Positions 26,701 to 35,942 of a DNA stretch of 64,000 nt are shown here, one piece after another; the first letter of the stretch is position 1; the number at the start of each line of letters is the position of its first letter. A program made the position numbers and the translations under genes. The stretch spans positions 1,311,855 to 1,375,854 of the forward strand of contig NZ_SBLB01000001.1 in NCBI RefSeq assembly GCF_004138325.1, read 5' to 3'. This DNA comes from Spirosoma sordidisoli. Lineage in GTDB: Bacteria > Bacteroidota > Bacteroidia > Cytophagales > Spirosomataceae. A model generated the notes under the pieces. It saw only the letters and a program-made list of their open reading frames with translations. It did no database searches and had not been told where the DNA came from.

Positions 26701-27507
26701 TTAAGAGACCGATCCAATGACCGCGAGCATACGCCCCGTTTGCCCCTTCTCGGCCCGGTACGAGAAGTAGTCGGCCCGGTGGGTTACCGTCGAGAAGGGA
26801 GACAGCTCGATCTGGTCAGCCGGCAAACCGGCCTCGATCAGCTGTTGCCGATTGGCCGCTTTCAGATCGACAGCCGGGCGCTGTGTCTCGGGTTGCACCT
26901 GTACGAAATCGGCGGCAAACTGATCAGCCACCTCCGGCCCCACCTCAAACGAGCAGGCATCGATACAGGTACCTATATATCCATAACAATCGGCCGGGTC
27001 GGTACCGAACTGGTCAGTCATAGCGGCCAGCGTTTTCACGACAATACGGCCCACGGTACCGCGCCAGCCCGCATGAACAGCCGCTACGGCCCTATGCCGG
27101 GGGTCGTAGAGCAGGATCGGCACGCAGTCAGCTACCGTAACGCCTACCAGCAGCCCCGGTACGTTCGTGATTAGCGCGTCGTATCCGGTATACCGACCCG
27201 GCTCGGTGGCATACAGCACATCGGTGCCGTGGATCTGGTGAGCAGACGCAAATCCCAGATCGGTGGCGCCGATGTGCTGGAAGAAGCGACGCCGGTTCTC
27301 CTCCACATGGGCGGGCAAATCGTCGGTATTGATACCCAGATTCAGGGAAGCAAACGGAGCCGGGCTTACACCGCCATGCCGGGTACTCTCGGCCGATACC
27401 AGCGCATCGAACCGGGCAAACAACGCTGGTTTTCGATACAGCGGGGTTTCTGTCGTAGTTGGTTGATTGATCATGTTGCTCATCTGCAAACCAGACGGGT
27501 TCGCCAT
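26701..27507 (-). CDS. pgeF: Peptidoglycan editing factor / purine-nucleoside phosphorylase-like YfiH (DUF152)
   Basis: Up to 268 residues. The zinc and active-site motifs are present: FASAHQIHGTDV (His), VGVTVADCVPILLYD (Cys) and AAVHAGWRGTVGRI (His). Near the C-terminus it has GYIGTCIDACSFEVGPEV and FSTVTHRADYFSYRAEKGQTGRMLAVI. Members hydrolyse misincorporated L-Ser-containing muropeptide precursors or act on purine nucleosides. In-frame ATGs at 27483 and 27474 are alternative starts; homology begins near ALFARFDALVSAEST. Confidence 0.9.
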   Translation of the reverse strand: MANPSGLQMSNMINQPTTTETPLYRKPALFARFDALVSAESTRHGGVSPAPFASLNLGINTDDLPAHVEENRRRFFQHIGATDLGFASAHQIHGTDVLYATEPGRYTGYDALITNVPGLLVGVTVADCVPILLYDPRHRAVAAVHAGWRGTVGRIVVKTLAAMTDQFGTDPADCYGYIGTCIDACSFEVGPEVADQFAADFVQVQPETQRPAVDLKAANRQQLIEAGLPADQIELSPFSTVTHRADYFSYRAEKGQTGRMLAVIGSVS

Positions 27508-27548
27508 AGGCCGTTAACGCCCGAAATGTACGAAATCGGTTAGTTTAC

Positions 27549-27671
27549 CTAATGATCCGGACAGCTTTGCTCCCGTACGGCGACCGGCTGCCAGGTTTGT
27601 ACCGCATCGAACCAGGCTGACTGCTGCGCAACTTGACAGGCCTCAAACCACTCATCCCGTCTATCGACCAT
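27549..27671 (-). CDS. Possible 40-residue protein, weakly supported
   Basis: A short minus-strand frame starting MVDRRDEWFEACQVAQQ and ending QSCPDH, located just upstream of pgeF. The composition is protein-like (four Trp, amphipathic), but there is no recognised family or promoter. Treat as speculative. Confidence 0.22.
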   Translation of the reverse strand: MVDRRDEWFEACQVAQQSAWFDAVQTWQPVAVREQSCPDH

Positions 27672-27709
27672 TCCGCTAGTTTGTAATGCATAGTACTGTT
27701 CGGTGCCTA

Positions 27710-27717
27710 TATCTTTG
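27710..27717 (+). promoter_or_regulatory. Bacteroidota -7 box
   Basis: TATCTTTG, ending 49 nt before the ATG at 27767. Confidence 0.5.
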
Positions 27718-27766
27718 TTTCACCAACCGAGACAAACCCGGCTGCTGAACACAAACAACAAAAGCT

Positions 27767-28168
27767 ATGAAAACCCTCATCAAATCACTGGCTCTAACTA
27801 TTCTGACAGGCATCGCTACAACATCGTTCTCGCTGGCCGAAACAAAACCCATTGTTCGCCCTACGGCTGCAGCTTCCTTTAAAACGGGTGTTTACAGCAC
27901 CCCCAGCGGCAAACTGCACATCTCGCTCGACAAACAAACCGGCGGTACGGTCGACGTTCGGCTCAAGGATGCCAAAGGTACCGTACTGTACAGCGAACGC
28001 CTGGGCCGGAACGAAACCCGCTACCGCACCCGTCTGGATTTGTCCGAACTGGAAAACGGCACCTACGAACTGGAGATGACCAACGGCGTTGAAACCACCC
28101 GCCAGACAGTCGTCATCAACGCGCAGCAACAGCGGATTGTCAACATTCAGCTGCTGGCCGCCAACTGA
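27767..28168 (+). CDS. Small secreted beta-sandwich protein, function unknown
   Basis: 133 residues with a signal peptide (LIKSLALTILTGIATTSFSLA). The mature part (LHISLDKQTGGTVDVRLKDAKGTVLYSERLGRNETRYRTRLDLSELENGTYELEMTNG...RQTVVIN) is an Ig-like strand pattern resembling the type IX C-terminal fold (LxDxxGxxL...LxxLxxGxYxLxI) used as a stand-alone protein. A strong terminator follows. The function is unknown. Confidence 0.75.
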   Translation: MKTLIKSLALTILTGIATTSFSLAETKPIVRPTAAASFKTGVYSTPSGKLHISLDKQTGGTVDVRLKDAKGTVLYSERLGRNETRYRTRLDLSELENGTYELEMTNGVETTRQTVVINAQQQRIVNIQLLAAN

Positions 28169-28193
28169 TGCGAACCGCCCACTGGCCCCGACC

Positions 28194-28223
28194 GCCGGAC
28201 TGATCACCCAGTCCGGCTTTTTT
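28194..28223 (+). terminator. Intrinsic terminator
   Basis: GCCGGACTG (28194-28202) pairs with CAGTCCGGC (28209-28217) around a 6-nt loop and is followed by six T. Confidence 0.9.
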
Positions 28224-28347
28224 ATGGCAAAAAAGGCCAAATTCGAGGTGTAGCGTATCATTTTTGGTACTGTTTCTGCCCATAAATACGTTACTTGTGC
28301 TGTCTAAGTTGCCCATCTCTGACCGCTCGTCAACCTGTATACGCGTT

Positions 28348-29838
28348 ATGGACAAACCGCCCCGCTACCAGAATTACGTAATCCTCCCCGCTATCGGCGT
28401 TCATTTTTCAAACAATCATCCGGTTTCAGAAACGCAGGTTCAGTACGCCAGACTCACGCCCAACACCCACCTCAACACCCTGCTGGACGGTGGCCTGCCC
28501 GACCAGGCGGTGGTGCTGGACTCGACCGAACGGGGCGATATCAAGCTCATCCGGCTGCCCGAGTCCGAACTACCCGACCTGCGGGCTCAGCTACCGGGCC
28601 TTCGCTTTGTTCCGGAAGTGTTTTACTACCCACAGCGCTGGCAGCACGAAGTCCGCAACAAACCGGCTCCGCTGGCCAACCAGGTTCGTACGGCGGTGCG
28701 GATTGTGCTGCGGGCCGCCAAAACCAATGTCCCCATTGCGGGTGCCACGGTCATTGCCTTTACCAACTTTGACGAGCGGGAAGGCGAACAGGCGGTCTCG
28801 AATGCGCAGGGCGTTGTTCGTTTCAACAGCGTCGGCAACCGACCTATCGATCAACTCTTCGTGTATCCTAAAGTGGGGTACTGGAGTTTCTGGAAGCAAA
28901 ACCTGAAGTTGACCAACAACGAGGTCTTTCCGATACAGCTCGTTACCCCCGACTATACTGACGCCAAGACCTATTTTTACCCACCCGCGCCGGCAGGAGA
29001 CCCCAACGGCCGACAGGTCAAAGTAGCGGTTATCGACACCGGTGCCGGCCCCCACCCCGATCTGATCATTAAAGGGGGAGCCTGTACCGTAACCGGCGAT
29101 GACCCCGACGATTATGCCGATATCGATGAGCACGGCACCCACGTATCGGGCATTATTGCCGGACAGGGCACCCCGCCAGACAGCCTCCGGGGCGTAGCAC
29201 CCAACGTCTCGCTGTATGTATACCGCGTATTTGGCCGGAGCAGCCAGGGAGCGTCCAACTTTGCGATCATCAAGGCCATTGAACAAGCCGTGGCCGACGG
29301 CTGCGACCTGATTAATATGAGCCTGGGAGGTGGTGCATCAGACGACGCCACCGAAGATGCTATCAGCTATGCGCACGCAAACGGGGTTGTCTGCTTCGTA
29401 GCGACCGGCAATGATGGCCGGCAACCGGTCAGCTTTCCGGCTTCTTACTCGCTGGCCCTGGCGGTTGGGGCCATGGGGCGCAAAGGCACGTTTCCGGCCA
29501 ACACGACCGACGCGCCAAACGTAGAGGCTCCTTTCGGGACCGACCGCAAAAATTTTGTAGCCGCCTTTTCCAACATTGGTCCCGAAGTCGATTTCATTGC
29601 GCCGGGCGTAGGGATCGTCTCAACGGTGCCGGGGGGCTATGCTCCGCTCAGTGGTACGAGTATGGCCTGCCCGCTGGCAACGGGTATCGCAGCCCGGCTG
29701 CTCTCGGCCGACCCCGACATCCTCAACATGCCGCGTACAGCTGCCCGGGCCGAAGCCATTGTCCGCCTGCTGGCTACGAAAGTAAAAACACTGGGTTTCG
29801 GACCAACCTTCGAAGGGATTGGAATGTTGTTTGTGTAA
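28348..29838 (+). CDS. Subtilisin-like serine protease (S8), no signal peptide
   Basis: 496 residues from the ATG at 28348; a start 84 bases upstream is possible but reads as a weak leader. Residues 8-97 resemble an I9-type prodomain (GDIKLIRLPESELPDLRAQLPGL). Residues 113-190 look like a carboxypeptidase-regulatory-like beta domain (VPIAGATVIAFTNFD). The catalytic domain has Asp230 (VAVIDTG), His262 (DEHGTHVSG), Asn355 (VATGNDG) and Ser438 (LSGTSMACP). No secretion signal is evident, so it may act in the cytoplasm. The small gene 52 nt downstream may be its partner. Confidence 0.88.
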   Translation: MDKPPRYQNYVILPAIGVHFSNNHPVSETQVQYARLTPNTHLNTLLDGGLPDQAVVLDSTERGDIKLIRLPESELPDLRAQLPGLRFVPEVFYYPQRWQHEVRNKPAPLANQVRTAVRIVLRAAKTNVPIAGATVIAFTNFDEREGEQAVSNAQGVVRFNSVGNRPIDQLFVYPKVGYWSFWKQNLKLTNNEVFPIQLVTPDYTDAKTYFYPPAPAGDPNGRQVKVAVIDTGAGPHPDLIIKGGACTVTGDDPDDYADIDEHGTHVSGIIAGQGTPPDSLRGVAPNVSLYVYRVFGRSSQGASNFAIIKAIEQAVADGCDLINMSLGGGASDDATEDAISYAHANGVVCFVATGNDGRQPVSFPASYSLALAVGAMGRKGTFPANTTDAPNVEAPFGTDRKNFVAAFSNIGPEVDFIAPGVGIVSTVPGGYAPLSGTSMACPLATGIAARLLSADPDILNMPRTAARAEAIVRLLATKVKTLGFGPTFEGIGMLFV

Positions 29839-29890
29839 GTTTTGTTGGCTATCTATGCAAACAGTTTGCAACCCAATGACAATCAGGACT

Positions 29891-30145
29891 ATGGCGCAGG
29901 ACAGATATATCTTGAATTTTAAGGGCACCCCGCCCCTGCCTGCCGATGATATCCGGCTGATCCGGGCCAAGTCGAACGTGGTCGATTCGAGTCGAAAAAC
30001 GCTGCTGGTCGAAGTCAACGAAGAGGAAGCCGTTTATGAGCTAACCCGCCGACTAACCGACTGGACCGTTAAAAAGGAAACCCACTACGCCGTACCGACC
30101 ACCCGACCCAAGGTTCAAAAACCGCCCCGGCCGTACAAGAAATAA
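29891..30145 (+). CDS. Small protein with I9-inhibitor-like secondary structure, downstream of S8 protease
   Basis: 84 residues from the ATG at 29891 (an ATG at 29876 is also in frame; CAGGA lies 3-7 nt upstream of 29891). The strand/helix order is RYILNF, ADDIRLIRAKS, NVVDSSR, TLLVEV, NEEEAVYELTRRL, WTVKKETHYAV. This is the beta-alpha-beta-beta-alpha-beta order of subtilisin propeptides and I9 inhibitors. The tail is Pro/Lys-rich. Following an S8 gene on the same strand, it could be a free-standing inhibitor or chaperone. This role is inferred from predicted structure and context only. Confidence 0.6.
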   Translation: MAQDRYILNFKGTPPLPADDIRLIRAKSNVVDSSRKTLLVEVNEEEAVYELTRRLTDWTVKKETHYAVPTTRPKVQKPPRPYKK

Positions 30146-30157
30146 CTCATTGATACC

Positions 30158-30193
30158 AAGCCAGTCTTCTGCATACGAAGACTGGCTTTTTTT
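30158..30193 (+). terminator. Intrinsic terminator after the protease/partner pair
   Basis: AAGCCAGTCTTC (30158-30169) pairs with GAAGACTGGCTT (30177-30188), a perfect 12-bp stem, followed by a T-run to 30193. Confidence 0.92.
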
Positions 30194-30381
30194 CTGGTAG
30201 CCGGCCACTGCCCAGGTCGGGCTAACATTGGGCTGTCGCGTTTGTTGTATATTCAAGAAATTATTTACTTACAACCGTTGACTGACTGGCACAGACCCTC
30301 GGCTCAGGCCCGGCTGCCCGCCACTCGTTGATCAGCCCATAACCGTTGCGCAGACCCCGGTCGGCCAGCGCCTTATCCAGT

Positions 30382-32034
30382 ATGTCTAGTACGCCGTCTA
30401 TCTCCTCAACCACCGCCTGGCCTGACCTGGCTACCGATACTCAATTCCGGGCTGATCTGGCTCAACTCTTACTGCCGTATATCAACACCTGCCGTTGGTT
30501 TGCCGGTAAAGCCCGGCAGCAGACGGGCTGCTCCGTACAAACGGTTCACACCCTGCCGCTGCCAGACGATTCCGTAGCGTATCTGCTCATTCTGGAAGCT
30601 ACCTACGCCGACGGCATCCCGGAAAGCTACCAGCTTCCGCTGGCGTTCCTGCCCGAGGACTCACCCGCGCTGGAGGCTGTGCCCGACAAAGGCCGCATCG
30701 GTACCGCCACCCTGGCCGGTCAGCCCGGTACGCTGATCGACGCCATTTACGACGAGCGTTTTCGAACGGCTTTATTTACAGCCATATACGCCAACCAGAC
30801 GATAGCCCAGCCGGAGGGTACGCTGGCGTTTCACCGCGGTAAAGGCCTGGCCGACGGCGATGCCAGCCTGCCTTCTCAGGTGTTGCCCGTCGACTCGAGT
30901 AACTCGGCCATGACGTTCGGGGGCAAATACTTTCTGAAGCTATACCGCAAGCTCTTCAACGAAACCAACCCGGAGGTCGAGATGGTCGCCTTCCTGACCG
31001 ACGAGAGCGAGTTTGCCCATATCCCGGCCTTTGGCGGTAGCCTGGTCTGGCAGCGGCCCGAAACCGATATAACCCTCGGGATGGTACAGCGTATGGTGCC
31101 GAACGATAAAGACTCCTGGGCACAAACGGGCGATTACCTGAACGACTTCCTGTACGCCGTACCGCAGCGCCTGTTCGCCATCCGCGAAGACGTATTCGAC
31201 AAAGTAGAACTACTGGGCCGACGAACCGGCGAAATGCACTGCGCCCTCTACAAACCCGACCGGCCCAACGAACCGGCCAACCCGGCATTCGCCCCGGAAC
31301 CGTTCACCAATGAGTATCGCGACTTCCTGATCCGGCGTTTCGAAGACCTGCTCGACCGCCGGTACGCCCTGCTGATCGACAACTACACCCGGCTCGACGC
31401 ACAGGCGCAGCGGCTGGCCTGGGTATTTATGGAGGCCAAAGAGATGATCGACGCCTTCGTCGACGATTTTCGCACGCGCCCCCTCGACTCGCTCCGCATT
31501 CGGATTCACGGCGATTATCACCTCGGACAGGTGCTGGCTACGGAGTCGGACTTCGTGCTGATCGACTTCGAGGGCGAACCGGAGAGCAGCATCAGCGAAC
31601 GAAAAATAAAACACTCGCCCCTAAAAGACGTGGCGGGCATGATCCGGTCGTACCATTACGCCGTGTCGGCCAAGCTCTTCAACTCCGCCGAAACCGAAGG
31701 CATCGACCCCGACCATCTGCAACGGGTGTCGGACCGCTGGTTTTACCTGATTCGGGATACGTTTCTGGATGCTTACCTCGACACCTTTGGCGCACCCCAC
31801 CCGCTCTTCAAGAACAACAACGAGATCAACTTCCTGCTGCTGATCTACCTGCTCGAAAAAGCCGTGTATGAGCTGGGCTATGAAATCAGCTACCGACCCT
31901 CCTGGGTAAAAATTCCGCTTAAAGGTATTATTGACGTGGTACGCGAGATCGAAAAAATCCGGCTTAGCGACGGCGACCTCATACCCGACGTACCCATGCT
32001 GCAAACAGGGCTTTTGCAGGGGAAGCCTAGCTGA
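30382..32034 (+). CDS. Maltokinase-like protein (alpha-glucan metabolism)
   Basis: 550 residues from the ATG at 30382 (a TTG at 30346 is upstream). The family blocks YINTCRWFAGKARQ, VDSSNSAMTFGGKYFLKLYRKL, RIHGDYHLGQVLATESDFVLIDFEGEPE (catalytic loop and DFEGE metal site) and DVAGMIRSYHYA are those of the maltokinase domain found alone or fused to trehalose synthase. It phosphorylates maltose to maltose-1-phosphate, the donor of the GlgE route to glycogen. The branching enzyme gene is 0.95 kb downstream, but no GlgE or TreS gene is visible in the window. Confidence 0.88.
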   Translation: MSSTPSISSTTAWPDLATDTQFRADLAQLLLPYINTCRWFAGKARQQTGCSVQTVHTLPLPDDSVAYLLILEATYADGIPESYQLPLAFLPEDSPALEAVPDKGRIGTATLAGQPGTLIDAIYDERFRTALFTAIYANQTIAQPEGTLAFHRGKGLADGDASLPSQVLPVDSSNSAMTFGGKYFLKLYRKLFNETNPEVEMVAFLTDESEFAHIPAFGGSLVWQRPETDITLGMVQRMVPNDKDSWAQTGDYLNDFLYAVPQRLFAIREDVFDKVELLGRRTGEMHCALYKPDRPNEPANPAFAPEPFTNEYRDFLIRRFEDLLDRRYALLIDNYTRLDAQAQRLAWVFMEAKEMIDAFVDDFRTRPLDSLRIRIHGDYHLGQVLATESDFVLIDFEGEPESSISERKIKHSPLKDVAGMIRSYHYAVSAKLFNSAETEGIDPDHLQRVSDRWFYLIRDTFLDAYLDTFGAPHPLFKNNNEINFLLLIYLLEKAVYELGYEISYRPSWVKIPLKGIIDVVREIEKIRLSDGDLIPDVPMLQTGLLQGKPS

Positions 32035-32065
32035 TCGTAGTTCGTCCTAAACCCATACCGTACAC

Positions 32066-32914
32066 TTGAATCCGTTTCAGAACACCATCGTCCTTATTAC
32101 CGGAGCCGGGTCAGGGATTGGCCGCCAGCTCACGATTCAGGCCGCAGCGCAGGGAGCCGCTGTGCTGGCCACCGACCTCAACGAAGCCGGTCTGGCCGAG
32201 ACCAAAGCCTTGTCGACCGGTGCGGTTACAACGGCCCGGCTGGACGTTTCGGACGCCGGCGCGATTCGGGCATTTGCCGCCGAAACCATTCCAGTTCTGG
32301 ACGGGCGTAAACTCATTCTGGTCAACAATGCCGGGGTAGCCCTGGGCAGCGGCCCGTTCAGCGAAACCGACCTGGACGATTTCGAGTGGCTGCTCAGTAT
32401 CAACCTCTGGGGCGTTATCCGGATGACCAAAGCCTTTCTGCCGTATATGCTGGATGGGAGTCGCGCGGATGGCCCGGCCGGTCATATCGTCAACATATCG
32501 AGCGTATTCGGCCTGGCGGGTGTCATGAACCAGTCGGCCTACTGTACGGCTAAGTTCGGCGTTCGGGGCTTTTCAGACGTGCTGCGCATGGAGTTGCTCG
32601 ACACCCCGGTTCGGGTAACCTGCGTACACCCGGGCGGCATCAAAACCAACATTGCCAGCAGCGCGCGCGTCGGCAAAGGAACGTTCGTTACCGAGGCCAT
32701 GCATAAACAGGGAGCCGCCAGTTTCGAGAAAGCCGCCCGAACCACCCCCGACGAAGCCGCCCGGGTGATCTGGAACGGCGTTCGGAAAAACAAAGCCCGG
32801 GTTCTGATCGGGGCCGATGCCTACCTGATCGAGCGGCTGACCCGTTTGTTTCCGACCGCCTATGTCGGGCTGATGAAGAGCCAGATCGAAAAAGCGTTTA
32901 GTACGGAAGGCTAA
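32066..32914 (+). CDS. Short-chain dehydrogenase/reductase
   Basis: 282 residues. It has the classical SDR layout: TGAGSGIG (NAD(P) binding), NNAG, the catalytic Ser in IVNISSVFG, and YCTAKFGVRGF (Tyr and Lys). The start is a TTG at 32066 because an in-frame stop lies 15 bases before it and no ATG precedes the glycine motif. It sits between maltokinase (31 nt gap) and glgB (65 nt gap) on the same strand. The link to glycogen metabolism is positional only; the substrate cannot be inferred. Confidence 0.85.
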   Translation: MNPFQNTIVLITGAGSGIGRQLTIQAAAQGAAVLATDLNEAGLAETKALSTGAVTTARLDVSDAGAIRAFAAETIPVLDGRKLILVNNAGVALGSGPFSETDLDDFEWLLSINLWGVIRMTKAFLPYMLDGSRADGPAGHIVNISSVFGLAGVMNQSAYCTAKFGVRGFSDVLRMELLDTPVRVTCVHPGGIKTNIASSARVGKGTFVTEAMHKQGAASFEKAARTTPDEAARVIWNGVRKNKARVLIGADAYLIERLTRLFPTAYVGLMKSQIEKAFSTEG

Positions 32915-32979
32915 GATTTTTTCTAACTTTCCGGCCCTGATCGCGTTCAACAACGTACGTAATCCGATTCGTATACCCA

Positions 32980-35043
32980 ATGGCAAAACGCACAACTTCT
33001 TCCGAATCAACGTCTGATTCCTCCAATACGCCCCGGCCGACCCGTTCCCGTTCGGCCAAAAAAAGCGACCCCATCACCGAATCGATCAACGCGCCGGAGG
33101 TACCGGTTCAGGCCGATCCCGTCGGCCAGCCGCCCACCGAAACCGGGCCTTACTCTCGCTTCACTGATTTCGATATACACCTGTTCCGCTCGGGCAAGCA
33201 CCAGCGGCTGTACGAAAAGTTCGGCTCGCACGTGGTTGAACACAATGGCGTTACAGGCACCTACTTCGCCGTATGGGCCCCGTCGGCTCGTTATGTAGCC
33301 GTCATCGGTAACTTCAACGGCTGGGACCGGGGCAGCCACCCCATGAACGTTCGCTGGGACTCGTCGGGTATCTGGGAAATTTTTGTTCCGCATATCGGCA
33401 GTGGCGAATCCTACAAATATTTCATCGTCCACGAAGGCGGCCGCGAGCTTGAAAAAGGAGACCCCTATGCCCACTTCTGGGAAGTACCACCCCGTACGGC
33501 TTCCATTGTCCGGGATACCTACTACGAATGGCAGGATGGCGACTGGATGGCAAACCGAAAAGCCAAAAACGCGCTCAACGCCCCCGTTTCGGTCTATGAG
33601 GTTCACCTCGGCTCGTGGAAACGCGACCCGTCGGACCCCGAACGGGAGCTGAGCTATGGCGAAATAGCCGACGCGTTGGTGCCGTACGTGCAGGACATGG
33701 GCTTCACCCATGTCGAGTTCATGCCGGTGATGCAGTATCCCTACGCCCCGTCGTGGGGTTACCAGATTACGGGCTACTACGCCCCCAGCAGCCGCTTCGG
33801 CACTCCCCAGGATTTTATGCGCCTGGTCGAGCGGCTCCACCAGGCCGGAATCGGCGTATTGCTGGACTGGGTACCGAGCCACTTTCCCGGCGATGCCCAC
33901 GGGCTGTACGAGTTCGATGGGTCGCACCTGTACGAGCACCCCGACCCGCGCAAAGGCTATCATCCCGACTGGAAAAGCTATATTTTTAACTACGGCCGGC
34001 CCGAAGTGCGCTCCTTCCTGCTGAGCAACGCCCTCTTCTGGCTTGACCGGTGCCATGCCGACGGCCTCCGGGTCGATGCGGTCGCGTCGATGCTTTATCT
34101 CGATTACTCGCGCAATGCGGGCGAGTGGGAGCCGAACGTATTTGGCGGTCGCGAAAACCTCGATGCCATCTCGCTCTTCAAAGAGATCAACGAAGCCGTT
34201 TACCTCAACTACCCCGACGTACAGACCATTGCCGAAGAATCGACGGCTTTCCCCGGCGTGTCGAGACCGGTATTTACGGGCGGACTGGGCTTTGGCATGA
34301 AATGGATGATGGGCTGGATGAACGATACGCTTCGTTACTTCGAGCGCGACCCCGCCTTCCGCAAGTTCCACCAGGACGAGCTGACGTTCAGCACGGTTTA
34401 TGCCTTCACCGAAAACTTCATGCTGCCGCTCTCCCACGACGAGGTCGTGTACGGAAAACACTCGCTGGTCGGCAAGATGCCCGGCGACGAGTGGCAGCGG
34501 TTCGCCAACTTACGGTTGCTGTTCAGCTACATGTTTACCCACTCAGGCACCAAGCTGCTGTTCATGGGTGGCGAGTTTGGGCAGACATCGGAGTGGAAGT
34601 TCGACGCCAGCCTCGACTGGCACCTGCTGGAGTTTGCCCCGCACCAGGGTATGGCGGCCTGCGTCAAGGCGCTCAATAACCTGTACCGCACCGAGCCAGC
34701 GCTGTTCGACCGCAACTTCACGGCCGACGGCTTCGAATGGATCGACACGACAGATCGCGAGAACAGCGTCATCACCTACGCCCGGAAGGGTGAAAATCCG
34801 GCCGATACGCTGCTGATTGTCCTGAACATGACCCCGATTCCGCGTGGCGATTACCGCATCGGAGTACCGTCGGCGGGTTCGTACAAGGAGATTTTCAACT
34901 CCGATGCGCGGGCTTTTTACGGAAGTGGCGTACAAAACGAAGGAACCATCGGCAGCGAAGAGCAGCCCTGGCAGGGTCGGCAGCAGTCGATCCGGCTTAA
35001 CGTGCCTCCGCTGGGGGCGGTGGTGCTGAAGATTAGCCAGTAA
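32980..35043 (+). CDS. glgB: 1,4-alpha-glucan branching enzyme
   Basis: 687 residues, GH13. A Ser/Thr/Lys-rich extension (1-45) precedes the N-terminal CBM48-like domain (GTYFAVWAPSARYVAVIGNFNGWDRG). The catalytic barrel shows DWVPSHFPGDAHGLYEFDG, DGLRVDAVASMLYLDYSR (nucleophile Asp), QTIAEESTAFP (acid Glu) and PLSHDEVVYGK. It introduces alpha-1,6 branches in glycogen. It is the third gene of a probable maltokinase-SDR-glgB unit. Confidence 0.97.
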   Translation: MAKRTTSSESTSDSSNTPRPTRSRSAKKSDPITESINAPEVPVQADPVGQPPTETGPYSRFTDFDIHLFRSGKHQRLYEKFGSHVVEHNGVTGTYFAVWAPSARYVAVIGNFNGWDRGSHPMNVRWDSSGIWEIFVPHIGSGESYKYFIVHEGGRELEKGDPYAHFWEVPPRTASIVRDTYYEWQDGDWMANRKAKNALNAPVSVYEVHLGSWKRDPSDPERELSYGEIADALVPYVQDMGFTHVEFMPVMQYPYAPSWGYQITGYYAPSSRFGTPQDFMRLVERLHQAGIGVLLDWVPSHFPGDAHGLYEFDGSHLYEHPDPRKGYHPDWKSYIFNYGRPEVRSFLLSNALFWLDRCHADGLRVDAVASMLYLDYSRNAGEWEPNVFGGRENLDAISLFKEINEAVYLNYPDVQTIAEESTAFPGVSRPVFTGGLGFGMKWMMGWMNDTLRYFERDPAFRKFHQDELTFSTVYAFTENFMLPLSHDEVVYGKHSLVGKMPGDEWQRFANLRLLFSYMFTHSGTKLLFMGGEFGQTSEWKFDASLDWHLLEFAPHQGMAACVKALNNLYRTEPALFDRNFTADGFEWIDTTDRENSVITYARKGENPADTLLIVLNMTPIPRGDYRIGVPSAGSYKEIFNSDARAFYGSGVQNEGTIGSEEQPWQGRQQSIRLNVPPLGAVVLKISQ

Positions 35044-35139
35044 ACACCCACTCCTGCAAAGGCCGAGGGAGGACACCGAGAAGAGCAGACCGTTAGCTCC
35101 CTTCTTTGTGTCCTCCTTCTTCTGTTTATTCGCTTTCTC

Positions 35140-35147
35140 TATCTTTG
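35140..35147 (+). promoter_or_regulatory. -7 box 5 nt upstream of a start codon
   Basis: TATCTTTG ends 5 nt before the ATG at 35153, predicting a leaderless or near-leaderless message. Confidence 0.45.
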
Positions 35148-35152
35148 CCCGC

Positions 35153-35926
35153 ATGAAGACAGTTTTTGCTGGTTTGTTTCTCCTGCTATCCGTTCAAAGT
35201 TTTGCCCAGTCGCCGGTGGCAGCCCGCCTGAACAGCGGATATGATCTGGGCATGGCCTACTCGAAAGATCGTTATAACCCCTCGCTTGCTTATTATCAAC
35301 TCATCAACATCGGCGAACGAAAGCTCTTCTCCCTGGGGTGGACACTACGGCTTGGCGCCTTCTACGGAGATAACCTCAATTACTACACGGCTCCGGCCCG
35401 GCTCACGCGCGAGAAAACCGGTTTCGAAGCGCTGGGAGCTCCGCTCGTGGTGCGGAATGTAGACACCGTTCGTTATGATTACATTACCGCCACTTCGCTG
35501 AACGTAGGCGTTCGGGCCCAGGTCAACCTCGGGCGGGTAACCCTGGGCGCCAGTGCCGACCTGCTGGGCCTCACGCTAGGTCGCTGGCGCACGGGGCGTT
35601 ACCGTTCGTCTACGGGTCAGTTTACCATACCGAGTGCTTCGGGCAGCGATTCGGCCAATGTCTTCTTCCAGGGAGCCAACACCTTTCAGCGGTCGTACCC
35701 TAGCCGGGTTAACCTGAGGCTCCTGGGCGATAATGATATCGGCACCCTCTCGACCGAGGTATACGCCCGGATCAGTGTGTCGCAGCGCCTGGGCGTGAAA
35801 CTCGGCTACCAGTGGCTTACCACCGAAGCAACCGTTCAGAACCGCGACGTCATTGCCGACAACAACCGCTTCCGGCATCGCGCGGGCATGCCTTATCTGG
35901 CCCTGACGTTCCCGATCTTTTACTGA
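35153..35926 (+). CDS. Predicted outer-membrane beta-barrel protein
   Basis: 257 residues from the ATG at 35153, which opens a signal peptide (MKTVFAGLFLLLSVQSFAQ). The mature part alternates hydrophobic and polar residues in strands and ends with ALTFPIFY, an aromatic C-terminus typical of barrels. Family unknown. A very strong terminator follows. Confidence 0.75.
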   Translation: MKTVFAGLFLLLSVQSFAQSPVAARLNSGYDLGMAYSKDRYNPSLAYYQLINIGERKLFSLGWTLRLGAFYGDNLNYYTAPARLTREKTGFEALGAPLVVRNVDTVRYDYITATSLNVGVRAQVNLGRVTLGASADLLGLTLGRWRTGRYRSSTGQFTIPSASGSDSANVFFQGANTFQRSYPSRVNLRLLGDNDIGTLSTEVYARISVSQRLGVKLGYQWLTTEATVQNRDVIADNNRFRHRAGMPYLALTFPIFY

Positions 35927-35942
35927 CACTTTTCTACCATAA

